DNA from: Rickettsiales bacterium
GTDB taxonomy: Bacteria > Pseudomonadota > Alphaproteobacteria > Rickettsiales > UBA1997
Length of the DNA stretch: 32,102 nucleotides
Direction of reading: 5' to 3'
Assembly (NCBI GenBank): GCA_020054695.1
Contig: JAHXBT010000016.1
Span: 69,578-101,679, forward strand
Shown: one piece after another, positions 12,925-22,677 of the stretch
Layout: every line of letters starts with the position of its first letter
Position numbering within the stretch: the first letter of the stretch is position 1
Notes under the pieces: generated by a model
What the model was told of the DNA's origin: nothing
What the model saw: the letters and a program-made list of their open reading frames with translations, nothing else
Database searches by the model: none
Position numbers and translations under genes: made by a program

Positions 12925-15687
12925 ATGAAGATTTTACCTAAAATAATTGTATTACTGTTGTCAATAATAATAGGGATTTTAATTATCTTACCTTCTTTAA
13001 TTGAGTCAAAGTCAGTTCAGATTTCCCTTAAGAATAAATTAACATCAAAATTCCAGACAAATATTAATATAGAATCTGATATTAATATATCTTTTTTACC
13101 TAGACCAAAAATAATCATAAAAAATGTAACTATAAATAATTTTCCATTGGAAGATGGTCACATAAATATTAATTTTGACTCCATTCACATAATTCCAAAA
13201 ATATCTTCTCTATTTGGTTCGTTAAAAATTAGTAAAATAGTTCTTAATAAATTCAATGCCAATTATGTAATATCTTATAATAGTGCAAACAAAAAGGAGG
13301 AAAGAAAACTAGAGTTTATTCCGATAATCAATGAAGATTTTATTGCAAATAAGATTTTTAATTTTAACAAGTCAGAAAATAACATGTTCGAATTAAAAAA
13401 TATTAGTAACATAATAGTAAAAAATTCTATATTGTCGATTTTAGATATTAGTGGCAATATTTATTCTAAATATACAGACTTGTTTATTAAAATAGATGCA
13501 GACCTTGCGGAAGGAAAGGTTTACGCCGATGGGTCTTTTTTTTCAGATGATGTGCCAACAATTTTTGACTTAGATATTTCTACAAAATCTGACGATATTT
13601 CTAAATTAACTATTAATTCTCCAATTTTACAAGGCGATATATCGGGAAGCTTCTTTGATACAAAAGGTTTAAGCCTAACCAAATCCAATTTTGATGGTAA
13701 AATTAATTTGTCTGTAACAAATCTAAAGTTATTATTAGATAAATATTTTTCTCAAAAAGATTTAATTTTCAGAAATATTAACAATACAGAGGATGTACAA
13801 ATATCATCTAATTTATTTCTTAAAGATGGAGTTGTTAATATTGAAAATATAAAAATTAATTCAAAACAAATTAAAGGTTCTGGCTCAATAATTGCGTATA
13901 CTAAAGAAGAAAATCAATTGATAGATGCAGAATTGTCATTAGATTATCTAAGTATAGATGATTTGTGGGCGGGGAAGTTTCAGCCCATAAAAGATAGGTA
14001 CCTCAATGAAGCAATTAAAAATATAGTCAATAATTTTAATAATACATCAAATATTGATGAACAGAAATTTCCAAAACTAGATGTCTCAATCTTTGGATTA
14101 TCATTAAAGTCAAAAATTGCAATAAGTCAACTAAAATATAAGGAGCAATTGTTAACAGATGTATTAATTTCCATATCTACACCTAATAATAAACAAATAA
14201 AATTAGAAAAGTTTGAAATTAATGTACAAGATCACTCTAAATTAGAGATCGCAGGGATAATTGAAAATATAGGTTCTCTACCTACCCTAGATGGATACTT
14301 AATATTAAGTAGTAAAAATTTAGAATCTATAATTAATTTTACACCGCTATCAACAAAAGGTCTTAAAGAAAACTCTTTAAAAGATTTTAAAGTTAGGTCA
14401 AAAATACTAATTTTACCAAATACTACTCTTTTTAAAGATATAAAAGCAGTTTTAAATAAAGAAACCGTTATATCTGGAAATATATCCATGATTGAAAATA
14501 GTGATATTTTAGACGCTAATTATAATCTTAAGTTCAATCAATTAAAATTAGAAAATTATTTTCCAACAAACTATCTTGATAAATTTATTAATGGAAATGC
14601 ATTCTTACAGAATTTTCTTGGACTAAATAACATAGATACAAGCCACGAATTATCTTTAAAGTTTGGTAAATTATCATATGATGATTTTAACCTAAATGAC
14701 CAATTATTTGATATCAAGATTGGAAGGGGAACCATTGACATACCGGCTCTAATAATAAATAAGGGACAAAATAGTGGTAATATAAAATTATATTTAGATG
14801 TTTATTCTCCAATACCCATTTTAAACCTCTCTATAAATGCCAATAGTTTTAATATAAATGACATAATAAATGATACCGAAGAAGATAAATTTAAATCCTC
14901 TTTTTTAAATTATTTTTTTGATTTCCCTTCTTTGAGTAGGTTTGATGGCAATATTGATATTGATATAAAGAATCTAAACTTCAATAGTCTAAAAATAAAA
15001 GATTTAATTATAAAGGCGCCATTTACTGAAGGCGTGATGAGCCTTAAAGAGGGTTCTGCTAACATCTTCAACGGCAAGATAAATGTCAAAGGAGATATAG
15101 TTCTAAATAAACAAAAAAGATTAAATAATTCATTCCAATTAATAGAGGTAGAAAATCAGAAATTATTTAATAATTTATTTAATATCAAAAATATCGATTC
15201 TAAATCAAACATAAGTGGTATAATTTCTAGTTATGCTAGCAACAGAAACGAATTTTATAATAATATGAATCTGGAAGCAAAATTTGTATCCTCTGGGGTT
15301 GTTATAAAAAACTTTGGAATAGGAGATTTATTAATCAAAATGAATAAAAGCCCTCAATCTATTCGAAGCGTAGAAGATGTAGTTTTTTCTAATTCTGCAC
15401 AAACTATTTTTAAAAAAATAGATGGATCAATAAATATAAAGCCAAATAATACAAAAAGAGAATTATATATTTCTGCAGAATCAATCGGTTTAAATGCTAT
15501 TACTAGTGGTAGTATAGACTTAAAAAATAATAAGATAAATATTGGCCACAATGCTGTCATGATAGTAGTTACGCCAGATAAAAAGACTCTACCTATAAGA
15601 TTTGCTCTCAATGCTTTGGGTTCTATTGACAATCTTAGTTTGTCACCAAATTTTTCTCAAATTAATCAATATTTAAAAAGCCAGTGA
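12925..15687 (+). CDS. AsmA-family protein
   Basis: 920 aa. A single N-terminal membrane anchor (residues about 5-25, IIVLLLSIIIGILIILPSL) is followed by an AsmA N-terminal domain, with ININIESDINISFLPRPKIIIKNVTINN (split here as two motifs, NINISFLPRP and KIIIKNVTI). A long region of repeated beta-strand patterns extends to near the end and closes with an AsmA C-terminal-like segment rich in G-x-I-x-L strands. AsmA-type proteins are inner-membrane anchored, span the periplasm, and are tied to outer-membrane lipid and protein assembly. Its stop overlaps the panB start (GTGA). Asn/Ile/Lys content is very high, as AT-rich DNA gives in a weakly constrained protein. Confidence 0.8.
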   Translation: MKILPKIIVLLLSIIIGILIILPSLIESKSVQISLKNKLTSKFQTNINIESDINISFLPRPKIIIKNVTINNFPLEDGHININFDSIHIIPKISSLFGSLKISKIVLNKFNANYVISYNSANKKEERKLEFIPIINEDFIANKIFNFNKSENNMFELKNISNIIVKNSILSILDISGNIYSKYTDLFIKIDADLAEGKVYADGSFFSDDVPTIFDLDISTKSDDISKLTINSPILQGDISGSFFDTKGLSLTKSNFDGKINLSVTNLKLLLDKYFSQKDLIFRNINNTEDVQISSNLFLKDGVVNIENIKINSKQIKGSGSIIAYTKEENQLIDAELSLDYLSIDDLWAGKFQPIKDRYLNEAIKNIVNNFNNTSNIDEQKFPKLDVSIFGLSLKSKIAISQLKYKEQLLTDVLISISTPNNKQIKLEKFEINVQDHSKLEIAGIIENIGSLPTLDGYLILSSKNLESIINFTPLSTKGLKENSLKDFKVRSKILILPNTTLFKDIKAVLNKETVISGNISMIENSDILDANYNLKFNQLKLENYFPTNYLDKFINGNAFLQNFLGLNNIDTSHELSLKFGKLSYDDFNLNDQLFDIKIGRGTIDIPALIINKGQNSGNIKLYLDVYSPIPILNLSINANSFNINDIINDTEEDKFKSSFLNYFFDFPSLSRFDGNIDIDIKNLNFNSLKIKDLIIKAPFTEGVMSLKEGSANIFNGKINVKGDIVLNKQKRLNNSFQLIEVENQKLFNNLFNIKNIDSKSNISGIISSYASNRNEFYNNMNLEAKFVSSGVVIKNFGIGDLLIKMNKSPQSIRSVEDVVFSNSAQTIFKKIDGSINIKPNNTKRELYISAESIGLNAITSGSIDLKNNKINIGHNAVMIVVTPDKKTLPIRFALNALGSIDNLSLSPNFSQINQYLKSQ

Positions 15688-16469
15688 AAATAGATAGTTT
15701 ATTGCAGAAAAAAAATAAAAATATACCTCTAGTGTGTATTTCTGCCCATACTTATCCAATGGCAAAAATAATTGATCCATTTTGCGATATTATGTTGGTT
15801 GGAGATTCGGTAGCGACAACAGTTTATGGTATGGAAGACACTTTGTCTGCAACTATGGAGATGATGATTAGTCATGGATCGGCTGTGAGAAGGGCTGTTA
15901 AAAACTCTTTTCTGGTAGTTGATTTACCGTTTGGATCTTATGAATCTTCAAAAAACCAAGCTCTTGATAATGCTCAAAAAATGATATCAGAAACAAGTTG
16001 CGATGCTATTAAGATAGAAACCAGCCTAGAAATGCTGGACACTGTTTCGTATTTAGTGCAAAACAATATTAATGTAATGGGTCATGTTGGCTTAATGCCT
16101 CAACATATTAAAAGATATGGGGGATATAAATATCAAGGTATAAAGCAGGAGTCGGCTGAGGAAATTTTAGAAATATCTAAGGCCCTAGAAAGCTCTGGCA
16201 CTTTTTCCTTTGTTATAGAAGCTGTTCCAGCAAAATTAGCAGATCAAATTAGTAAAAATTCTAATTTAATTACCATAGGTATAGGTGCCTCAAGGTCATG
16301 TGATGGGCAAATATTAGTGATAGATGATCTTTTGGGACTAAATAACGATTTTTCTCCAAAGTTTCTTAAAAAATACCATAATTTGGACAAAGAAATTAAA
16401 AATTCAGTTCAAAAATTCCAAAACGACGTAAAAGAAAGAAGGTTCCCTTTTGATAATAATTGTTTATAA
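15684..16469 (+). CDS. panB: 3-methyl-2-oxobutanoate hydroxymethyltransferase (PanB)
   Basis: 261 aa (E. coli 264). It adds a hydroxymethyl group from 5,10-methylene-THF to ketoisovalerate, the first step of pantothenate synthesis. Metal and substrate residues are in place: D41 (VGDSVAT), D80 (VVDLPFGSYE), K110 and E112 (IKIET), E179 (IEAVPA), plus MGHVGLMPQ and GIGAS. Where most PanB have K-x-E-G-G after the catalytic pair, this one has K-I-E-T-S, a small departure. The start is GTG at 15684, overlapping the AsmA stop as GTGA, so translation is coupled. panC is not in the window. Confidence 0.95.
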   Translation: MKIDSLLQKKNKNIPLVCISAHTYPMAKIIDPFCDIMLVGDSVATTVYGMEDTLSATMEMMISHGSAVRRAVKNSFLVVDLPFGSYESSKNQALDNAQKMISETSCDAIKIETSLEMLDTVSYLVQNNINVMGHVGLMPQHIKRYGGYKYQGIKQESAEEILEISKALESSGTFSFVIEAVPAKLADQISKNSNLITIGIGASRSCDGQILVIDDLLGLNNDFSPKFLKKYHNLDKEIKNSVQKFQNDVKERRFPFDNNCL

Positions 16470-16471
16470 TA

Positions 16472-17755
16472 ATGAAAAAATTAATAGTTCAAGGTGGTAA
16501 TAAATTAGATGGTCAAATTGATATATATGGCGCGAAAAATGCTACATTACCAATTATGATTTCTTCTATATTAACAAAAGAAGAAGTAATCCTTAGTAAC
16601 ATTCCCCATGTATCAGATATTTCAACCCTGACAACAATATTATTAGATATTGGTGTTAAGGTAAAAATGTTAGCAACTGATATTGGAGGATACCAGGGTA
16701 GGGTTATATCATTTAAAGCAGATAATATTAAAAACTTTATTGGATCCTATGATTTGGTTTCTAAAATGAGGGCGTCAATCTTGATTTTAGGCCCACTTCT
16801 TGCTAGGTTTGGTTATGCTAAGGTATCGCTTCCTGGTGGTTGCGCCATTGGCGCTCGTCCTGTTGATTTACATATAGGAGCCCTAGAGAAAATGGGTGCA
16901 AATATTAAAATTAAAGATGGCTATGTGATTGCAAAAGGCAAATTAAAGGGAGCAAATATTCATTTTAAAAAAATATCCGTAGGCGCCACCCAAAATGTTA
17001 TGATGGCAGCAACTTTGGCAGAAGGAGATACGACAATTAAAAATGCAGCAACAGAGCCGGAAATAACTGACTTAGCTAATTCTCTGACTAAAATGGGTGC
17101 AAAAATAGATGGAATTGGAACTTCTCAATTAAAAATAACGGGGATAAAAAAACTGAATTCAGTCAAGCATCATATAATGCCTGATAGAATCGAGGCTGGT
17201 AGCTATGCTATTATGGCCGCCATTACCAACGGATCAATAAAGATGAGTGGAGTTGGTTTAGATATCTTTAATGAGAAATTAATTACAAAATTAAATCAGG
17301 CGGGAGTAGAAATTAAAAATGTGGGTAATAATATCATAGAGGCTACCAGAAGGGGAGGGGATATTAAGTCTGTTAATATAAAAACTAATGTTTTTCCAGG
17401 AATAGCAACGGATATGCAGGCGCAATTTATGGCTCTTATGACTGTGGCTGACAAATCTTCGGAAATTGAAGAGGCAATATTTGAAAATAGATTTATGCAT
17501 GTTTCTGAGTTAAACCGCATGGGAGCAAAAATTTCTATCAATGGCAATAAAGCGACTATAGAGCCTGTGGCAGAGCTATCTGGAGCAAGGGTTATGGCAA
17601 CTGACCTTAGGGCTTCTGTTTCCTTAGTAATTGCAGCCTTAGTTGCTAAAGGAGAGACAGTAATAGATAGAATTTATCATTTAGAAAGAGGTTATGAAAG
17701 ATTAGAAGATAAATTACTCTCCTGTGGTGCCTCAATTTCTCACATAATAAAATAA
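16472..17755 (+). CDS. murA: UDP-N-acetylglucosamine 1-carboxyvinyltransferase (MurA)
   Basis: 427 aa from the ATG at 16472, two bases after the panB stop; an upstream in-frame TTG at 16460 is a poorer start. It transfers enolpyruvate from PEP to UDP-GlcNAc, the first committed peptidoglycan step. Seen: GAKNATLP with the catalytic Lys/Asn (K22, N23), KMRASILILGP, and PGGCAIGARPVDLH with C124, the Cys attacked by fosfomycin. The enzyme is therefore of the Cys type, not the naturally resistant Asp type. Also visible are the DRIEAGSYAIMAA and ATDLRAS motifs of the EPT fold. GlmM, encoded on the other strand near 28 kb, makes the precursor of its substrate. Confidence 0.96.
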   Translation: MKKLIVQGGNKLDGQIDIYGAKNATLPIMISSILTKEEVILSNIPHVSDISTLTTILLDIGVKVKMLATDIGGYQGRVISFKADNIKNFIGSYDLVSKMRASILILGPLLARFGYAKVSLPGGCAIGARPVDLHIGALEKMGANIKIKDGYVIAKGKLKGANIHFKKISVGATQNVMMAATLAEGDTTIKNAATEPEITDLANSLTKMGAKIDGIGTSQLKITGIKKLNSVKHHIMPDRIEAGSYAIMAAITNGSIKMSGVGLDIFNEKLITKLNQAGVEIKNVGNNIIEATRRGGDIKSVNIKTNVFPGIATDMQAQFMALMTVADKSSEIEEAIFENRFMHVSELNRMGAKISINGNKATIEPVAELSGARVMATDLRASVSLVIAALVAKGETVIDRIYHLERGYERLEDKLLSCGASISHIIK

Positions 17756-17794
17756 TACTATTTACTTATAACATGCTATCGTCTTTTAATCTAT

Positions 17795-17818
17795 TTTTTT
17801 ATAAAGAGGTATAAAAAA
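17795..17818. terminator. AT-only hairpin between murA and uvrD
   Basis: TTTTTTATA (17795-17803), loop AAGAGG, TATAAAAAA (17810-17818) pair perfectly in the gap between the converging murA and uvrD genes. The stem has no G-C pair, so it is a weak candidate for a two-way terminator. The rest of the 241-bp gap shows nothing else. Confidence 0.35.
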
Positions 17819-17996
17819 TTTATATTTTGTTAGATTCAAATACATTGCTTAATTAGCTTTAACCATGCAAATGATCATTTTCAGCAAAATTTATTTTGGA
17901 AAAATGAGAAAAGTTTGCGCAATATATTAACCTCCACTGGTTTCAGAAAGTTTTTTTTCTAATCTAAGAAGTCTATGATATTAAAGATTATATTGC

Positions 17997-20129
17997 CTAG
18001 CAAATTTCTACAAATTGTTTCATAATTAATTTTGTACCAGTTTTTTGAAAATTAATCTCAAATTTCTTTTCATCTTGGGACAATATAAAGCCGTAGCCAA
18101 ATTTTTGGTGAAAAACCTTTTTACCTTTAAGATTTTGCTCTAAAAAACCCCCTCTTTTGCTAGAATTTTGATGTTTTTCTTCTTTTGGTACAAAATTTTC
18201 TGGATTTTGCCCTAAAAAATCATTTTTTTCAAAAGAATCATCATTAAATTGGCAAATATCTTCAGGTAATTCGCTCAAAAATCTAGAAATTATAGAATTT
18301 TGATAAGAGCCAAAAACAAATCTTGATTTAGCATAGCTCATAAAAACTCTTTCTTTAGCTCTGGTAATTGCCACATAAAACAGCCTTCTTTCCTCTTCTA
18401 GTCCACCCTCTTCCATTGATTTTGAACTTGGGAAGGTGCCGTCTTCTAAGCCAGGAATAAAAATATTTTTAAATTCCAAACCCTTTGCAGCGTGGATAGT
18501 CATAATATTGATTTTATCAGAGAAGTTATCTATATTATCGCTATCTGAAATTAGGCTGATATGATCTAAAAATTGCTGCAAATTGCCAAACTCAGTAATC
18601 GACTTACAGAATTCTTTAATATTTTCAACCCTAGCTTTAGCTTCATAAGTTTTGTCATTTTGCCACATCTGCAAATACCCAGATTCATGACAAATACGGT
18701 CTAATAGTGCTGATAAATCATGATTTTCTTGGTAAAATTTTGACCACAAATTAATTTGATTAGCAAAATCTAATAATTTTTGATTAATTTTGGTACTAAA
18801 ATCTCCACCAATGTCGCATTTAAAAATAGTATCAAAGATTGAAGAATTAATATCAAAGGATTTGGTAGATAATTTATCAATTGTAGTCTTGCCAATACCT
18901 CTTTTGGGTAAATTAATTATCCTTTCCAAGGCTAAATTATTATTTTTGTTGGCAATTAATTGTAAATAACAAATTAAATCTTTAATTTCTTTTCTTTCAA
19001 AAAACTTTAAACCGCCAATAATTTGATAAGGTAAAGATAGCTGTATAAAAGCGTCTTCAAAAGAACGAGTTTGATAACCAGCACGAACCAAAATGGCCAT
19101 ATTTTTATAAGAATCACTATTTTTAACTAATTTTTTTATTTGCTGCGCTACTCCTGACGCCTCCTTGCGATCATTATAAAATTTGGCAACTGAGATCTTT
19201 TGACCATGATCTTGATCGCTAAAAAGTGTTTTTTCGTGTCGCTGAGAATTAAAAGAAATAACATGCGAAGCGGCTTTTAAAATATTATTTTTGGAACGGT
19301 AATTTTGTTCTAAACGAATAATTTTGGCATCTGGATAATCCTTATTAAAATTTAAAATATTAGAAATTTCAGCGCCGCGCCAAGAATAAATTGATTGATC
19401 ATCGTCGCCAACTGCACAGATATTTTTATATTTTGCTGCTAGACTTTTAAGCCAAATATATTGGATATTATTACTATCTTGATACTCATCAACCAAAATA
19501 TATTTAAATTTATTTTGATAATATTCTAAAATATCTGGTTTTTTTTGAAATATAACTAAATTTGATAATAATAAATCCCCAAAATCAGCAAAGTTGAGAC
19601 TTTTTAACTCCTTTTGATATGAGGTATAAATTCTAACAAAATTTGGTAAATTGAAAATATGACCAGAGCAATTTTCTGGCGAAATATTGCGGTCTTTACA
19701 AAGAGAAATTTGCCATAGATAATTTTTAGCCGGAAATTCTTTTTGATCTATCTTTAAATTATCAAGAATTTTTTTAATAATTCTATTAGAGTCGTAAGAG
19801 TCAATAATAGTAAAATTTTCATTTAAATCATAATATTCTGGATATCTTTTAAGAATTCTGCTGGCAATTCTATGGAAAGTTCCAAGCCATAAATTGTTTG
19901 CTTCATCGCCAATTTTTTCAGAAATTCTATGCTTCATCTCGGCAGATGCTTTATTAGTAAAAGTTACTGCCAAAATTCCATCTGCTGTTGCAGCATAAGA
20001 ATCTAAAATATAGATAATTCTCTCAGTAATAATTTTGGTTTTACCGGTTCCGGCGCCGGCTAAGGCTAATAGCGGGCCATCAATATTTTTTACCGCTTGC
20101 TCTTGTATTTTATTTAGATTTGTCATCAT
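17997..20129 (-). CDS. uvrD: DNA helicase UvrD/PcrA
   Basis: 710 aa, the normal length. It is a superfamily 1A 3'-5' helicase for nucleotide excision and mismatch repair. Motifs in order: Q-motif LNKIQEQAV (5-13), Walker A AGAGTGKT (24-31), AVTFTNKASAEM (54-65), LGTFH, the VDEYQD Walker B (213-218), GDDDQSIYSWRGA (241-253), LEQNYRS, TIHAAKGLEF and VAITRA. The last ~42 residues (669-710) form a Tudor-like module, the part that contacts RNA polymerase in PcrA. Two ATGs are adjacent at the start and either may be used. It follows the methyltransferase-like gene by 93 bp on the same strand. Confidence 0.94.
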   Translation of the reverse strand: MMTNLNKIQEQAVKNIDGPLLALAGAGTGKTKIITERIIYILDSYAATADGILAVTFTNKASAEMKHRISEKIGDEANNLWLGTFHRIASRILKRYPEYYDLNENFTIIDSYDSNRIIKKILDNLKIDQKEFPAKNYLWQISLCKDRNISPENCSGHIFNLPNFVRIYTSYQKELKSLNFADFGDLLLSNLVIFQKKPDILEYYQNKFKYILVDEYQDSNNIQYIWLKSLAAKYKNICAVGDDDQSIYSWRGAEISNILNFNKDYPDAKIIRLEQNYRSKNNILKAASHVISFNSQRHEKTLFSDQDHGQKISVAKFYNDRKEASGVAQQIKKLVKNSDSYKNMAILVRAGYQTRSFEDAFIQLSLPYQIIGGLKFFERKEIKDLICYLQLIANKNNNLALERIINLPKRGIGKTTIDKLSTKSFDINSSIFDTIFKCDIGGDFSTKINQKLLDFANQINLWSKFYQENHDLSALLDRICHESGYLQMWQNDKTYEAKARVENIKEFCKSITEFGNLQQFLDHISLISDSDNIDNFSDKINIMTIHAAKGLEFKNIFIPGLEDGTFPSSKSMEEGGLEEERRLFYVAITRAKERVFMSYAKSRFVFGSYQNSIISRFLSELPEDICQFNDDSFEKNDFLGQNPENFVPKEEKHQNSSKRGGFLEQNLKGKKVFHQKFGYGFILSQDEKKFEINFQKTGTKLIMKQFVEIC

Positions 20130-20222
20130 GTTTATTCTCAGAAAATTTATTATGACTAAAAAGGTTCATGATAATAATAAAAATTACAATAAAAAAACTG
20201 ATAATTATAAAAAACCACATAG

Positions 20223-20798
20223 TTATAAAAAAATATTATTTTTTCTATAAAAGACACCGCTTATTGTCTCTTGATTTTTCAGGGGTGCAATAGAATTAAA
20301 TTCTAATAATTTAAAGCCTTTTGCCAAAAATAGATCAACTGATTTTTGATATCCCTTTTCTAAGTTATCAAAAATTATTACTCCCCTTTCTTTCAAATAA
20401 TTCAAAACCAATTTACTGCAGGCATTTCTTCTCTTACCATCAATTATTATAATATCATGTTTTTTATTAAATTTGGTAATTTCCTGCGGATATAAATTAA
20501 GATCTTCTTGTAAAATTAAAGTAGAGTTTTTTGGCTGAATATTTTGCAAATAAGAGTGCCAATTAGGATTGTTGTCAATGGAAATAATATTTTTACATTT
20601 TTGAGAAAATTTTAGAGTTGAGTGGCCAGAGCCATATTCAAAAATTTCAAGATCTTTTGATAACTTTTTTTCCAAGAAAGCAATAAACGCATAGTTAAAC
20701 CAAAATTCAGGATTGCCGTTCTTGTCAACGGGCTTTTCTACTTCCCACGACTTATACCAACCTAAATTCTCTAAATATGCTATTTTTTCTTTTACCAT
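20223..20798 (-). CDS. SAM-dependent methyltransferase-like protein
   Basis: 191 aa. A Rossmann-type core is visible: motif I IFEYGSGHSTL (about 53-63), a second strand ending NIISIDNNP with the acidic residue expected to bind the ribose, and IIIIDGKRRNACSKLV, then VIIFDN. These fit a class I methyltransferase fold. The DG-x-R-x-x-C segment recalls a group of small bacterial proteins often annotated as methyltransferases or found in glycan clusters, but the substrate cannot be told. An alternative is a fold-alike without catalysis. It is upstream of uvrD, with a 93-bp gap, and no functional link is evident. Confidence 0.7.
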   Translation of the reverse strand: MVKEKIAYLENLGWYKSWEVEKPVDKNGNPEFWFNYAFIAFLEKKLSKDLEIFEYGSGHSTLKFSQKCKNIISIDNNPNWHSYLQNIQPKNSTLILQEDLNLYPQEITKFNKKHDIIIIDGKRRNACSKLVLNYLKERGVIIFDNLEKGYQKSVDLFLAKGFKLLEFNSIAPLKNQETISGVFYRKNNIFL

Positions 20799-20839
20799 AT
20801 ATTAATTGGTATTATTATTGATCTTCTATCCATACAAAA

Positions 20840-21298
20840 CTAGTGGGTTTTTATATTCTTTTGTGGTATTGGCATATTATGAATAGTGGAAAATATTTCT
20901 TTAAAACTTTTATCATGTTTTTCTTCTAAATTATCTACTCTTTTCTCCAATAATTGATCTTGATTGATTATATTTCTTGATTTAACAAAAAATCATATAA
21001 TTTAATATTAATCTTAATAACTTTTGGATTGCGTAAAATAGAGGATAACATTGTAACTATCTGTTCCATAAAAACATAAGCAGTATGACAAAGACCTATT
21101 TTAAGGTTAGAATTGCAAGTCGCAAATTACGACCTTCAATTTTTAAATTATTCTTTCGACATTTGAAACATAAAATCTTCTAAGAATCTTTTTATATTTC
21201 TTTTTACTCATTGCAGTAATATTTTTAGTTTCAACGTTATAAAGCTTTGCTAAAATAAAATCTGTCATCACATCTTTACCCCTGATATAAAAAATTAA
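20840..21298 (-). pseudogene. Decayed ORF6N-domain (phage-type) gene
   Basis: Four short pieces in shifting frames line up in order with an ORF6N-domain protein. Piece 1 (21298 to 21143): FYIRGKDVMTDFILAKLYNV and ETK, like the family's IRGKxVMLDxDLAxLYGVETK start, ending at TAA. Piece 2 (to 21096): EGRNLRLAILTLK, then TAG. Piece 3 (21102 to 20968): TAYVFMEQIVTMLSSILRNP, like the PYAFTEQGVAMLSSVL core, then TAA. Piece 4 (20968 to 20840): LLEKRVDNLEEKHDKSFKEI and FSTIHNMPIPQKN, like the coiled-coil tail. At least three frame changes and three stops make it non-functional. ORF6N proteins are DNA-binding domain proteins of phages and mobile islands. It accounts for most of the 583-bp gap upstream of the methyltransferase gene; the rest shows nothing. 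Confidence 0.8.
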
Positions 21299-21381
21299 TT
21301 ATGATAATGGGCTATCATTAGCAATTATTTTATTTATAAATTAGTAATTAGTGTTATAAATTCTAGATATTATAATGCTTT

Positions 21382-22677
21382 CTAGCTAAATACTTTCTCA
21401 AAAATTATATCTGTATTTCTAATGTAAAACCCGTAATCAAAGATATTTTCTAATTTTTTTTCGCCTAGTTTTTCTAAAATCAGATCATTTTGTTTTAAAA
21501 GAGTAAGAAAGTCTTTATTTTCTGTCCAAACTTTCATGGCATTTTCTTGCACAATTTTATAAGCATCTTCACGAGAAATTTTTGCCTCTTCAATTAAAGT
21601 TAGCATAACCTGCCCCGAGAAAACCAAGCCATTTAATTTTTCCAAATTCCTTATCATATTATCTGGATAAATCATGAGATTTTCAACCAAACCAATCAAG
21701 CGGTTTAAGGCAAAATCAGCAACAATCAAGGCATCTGGCGCTATCATTCTTTCAACTGATGAATGAGAAATGTCTCTTTCGTGCCAAAGTGCAACATTTT
21801 CCAGCATTGGAGTTGCAGATGAACGGATAATTCTAGCCAAACCGGTTAAGTTTTCTGATAAAATAGGATTTCTTTTATGAGGCATGGCAGAAGATCCTTT
21901 TTGACCCTTGGAAAAAAACTCCTCAACTTCCAAGACCTCTGTTCGTTGTAAATGTCTAATTTCAACTGCAATATTTTCAATTGAAGAGGCAATTACTGAC
22001 AAAACACAGAAAAAATGTGCGTGACGATCTCTTGGAATTACTTGAGTTGAGATATCTTCAGCTTTTAGTCCCATTTTATCTGCAACAAATTCTTGCACTT
22101 TAGGATCAACATTGGCAAAAGTTCCAACTGGCCCAGAAACAGCGCAAATGGCAATTTCTTCCCTTGCTGCTAATAACCTACTCTTTGCTCTTTTAAATTC
22201 AGCATAAAATCTAGCCATTTTCAGGCCAAAAGAGGTTGGTTCAGCATGAATGCCATGAGAACGACCAACACAGATTGATTCCTTATGAGCATAAGCTTGT
22301 TTTTTTAAGGCAGACAATAATTTATCTAAATCTTCAATAAGTAGATCAGCCGACTGTGTTAGTTGTTTTGAAAGGCAAGTATCAAGAACATCAGAACTGG
22401 TCATTCCCAAATGTACATATTTTGAGGCGTCACCAATTGATTCAGACACATTAGTTAAAAAAGCAATCACGTCATGTTTGGTAACTTTTTCAATTTCTAA
22501 TATTTTATCAACATCAAATTTACCATTTTCTAAAATTTGCCTAGAAGTTCCTTTTGGAATGGGGGCAAACTCCTCCATGGCCATAGAAGAAAAGGTTTCA
22601 ATATCTAGCCAAATTTTATATTTATTTTCATCAGACCAAATTTTGGTCATTTCAATTCTTGAATATCTAGGTATCAT
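21382..22677 (-). CDS. purB: Adenylosuccinate lyase (PurB)
   Basis: 431 aa, the length of the Bacillus-type short form. It works twice in purine synthesis, on SAICAR and on adenylosuccinate, releasing fumarate. Seen: MIPRYSRIEM start, TSSDVLDT (93-100), the catalytic His in GRSHGIHAEPT (H141), and the signature loop GSSAMPHKRNP (261-271) with the catalytic Ser (S263). The start overlaps the CorC/TlyC gene by 11 bp. It is the last gene of the gcvPA-gcvPB-corC-purB run. No purine riboswitch-like element is seen, as expected for an internal gene. Confidence 0.96.
   Translation of the reverse strand: MIPRYSRIEMTKIWSDENKYKIWLDIETFSSMAMEEFAPIPKGTSRQILENGKFDVDKILEIEKVTKHDVIAFLTNVSESIGDASKYVHLGMTSSDVLDTCLSKQLTQSADLLIEDLDKLLSALKKQAYAHKESICVGRSHGIHAEPTSFGLKMARFYAEFKRAKSRLLAAREEIAICAVSGPVGTFANVDPKVQEFVADKMGLKAEDISTQVIPRDRHAHFFCVLSVIASSIENIAVEIRHLQRTEVLEVEEFFSKGQKGSSAMPHKRNPILSENLTGLARIIRSSATPMLENVALWHERDISHSSVERMIAPDALIVADFALNRLIGLVENLMIYPDNMIRNLEKLNGLVFSGQVMLTLIEEAKISREDAYKIVQENAMKVWTENKDFLTLLKQNDLILEKLGEKKLENIFDYGFYIRNTDIIFEKVFS

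Noticed and set aside
17756-17996. tRNA or small RNA in the murA-uvrD gap (ATTCAAATAC looked like a T-loop)
   Set aside because: No acceptor or anticodon stems pair around it.
20035-20250. 71-codon plus-strand frame across the uvrD start
   Set aside because: Mostly antisense to the uvrD Walker A region, with a Lys/Asn-rich tail from AT-rich intergenic DNA.
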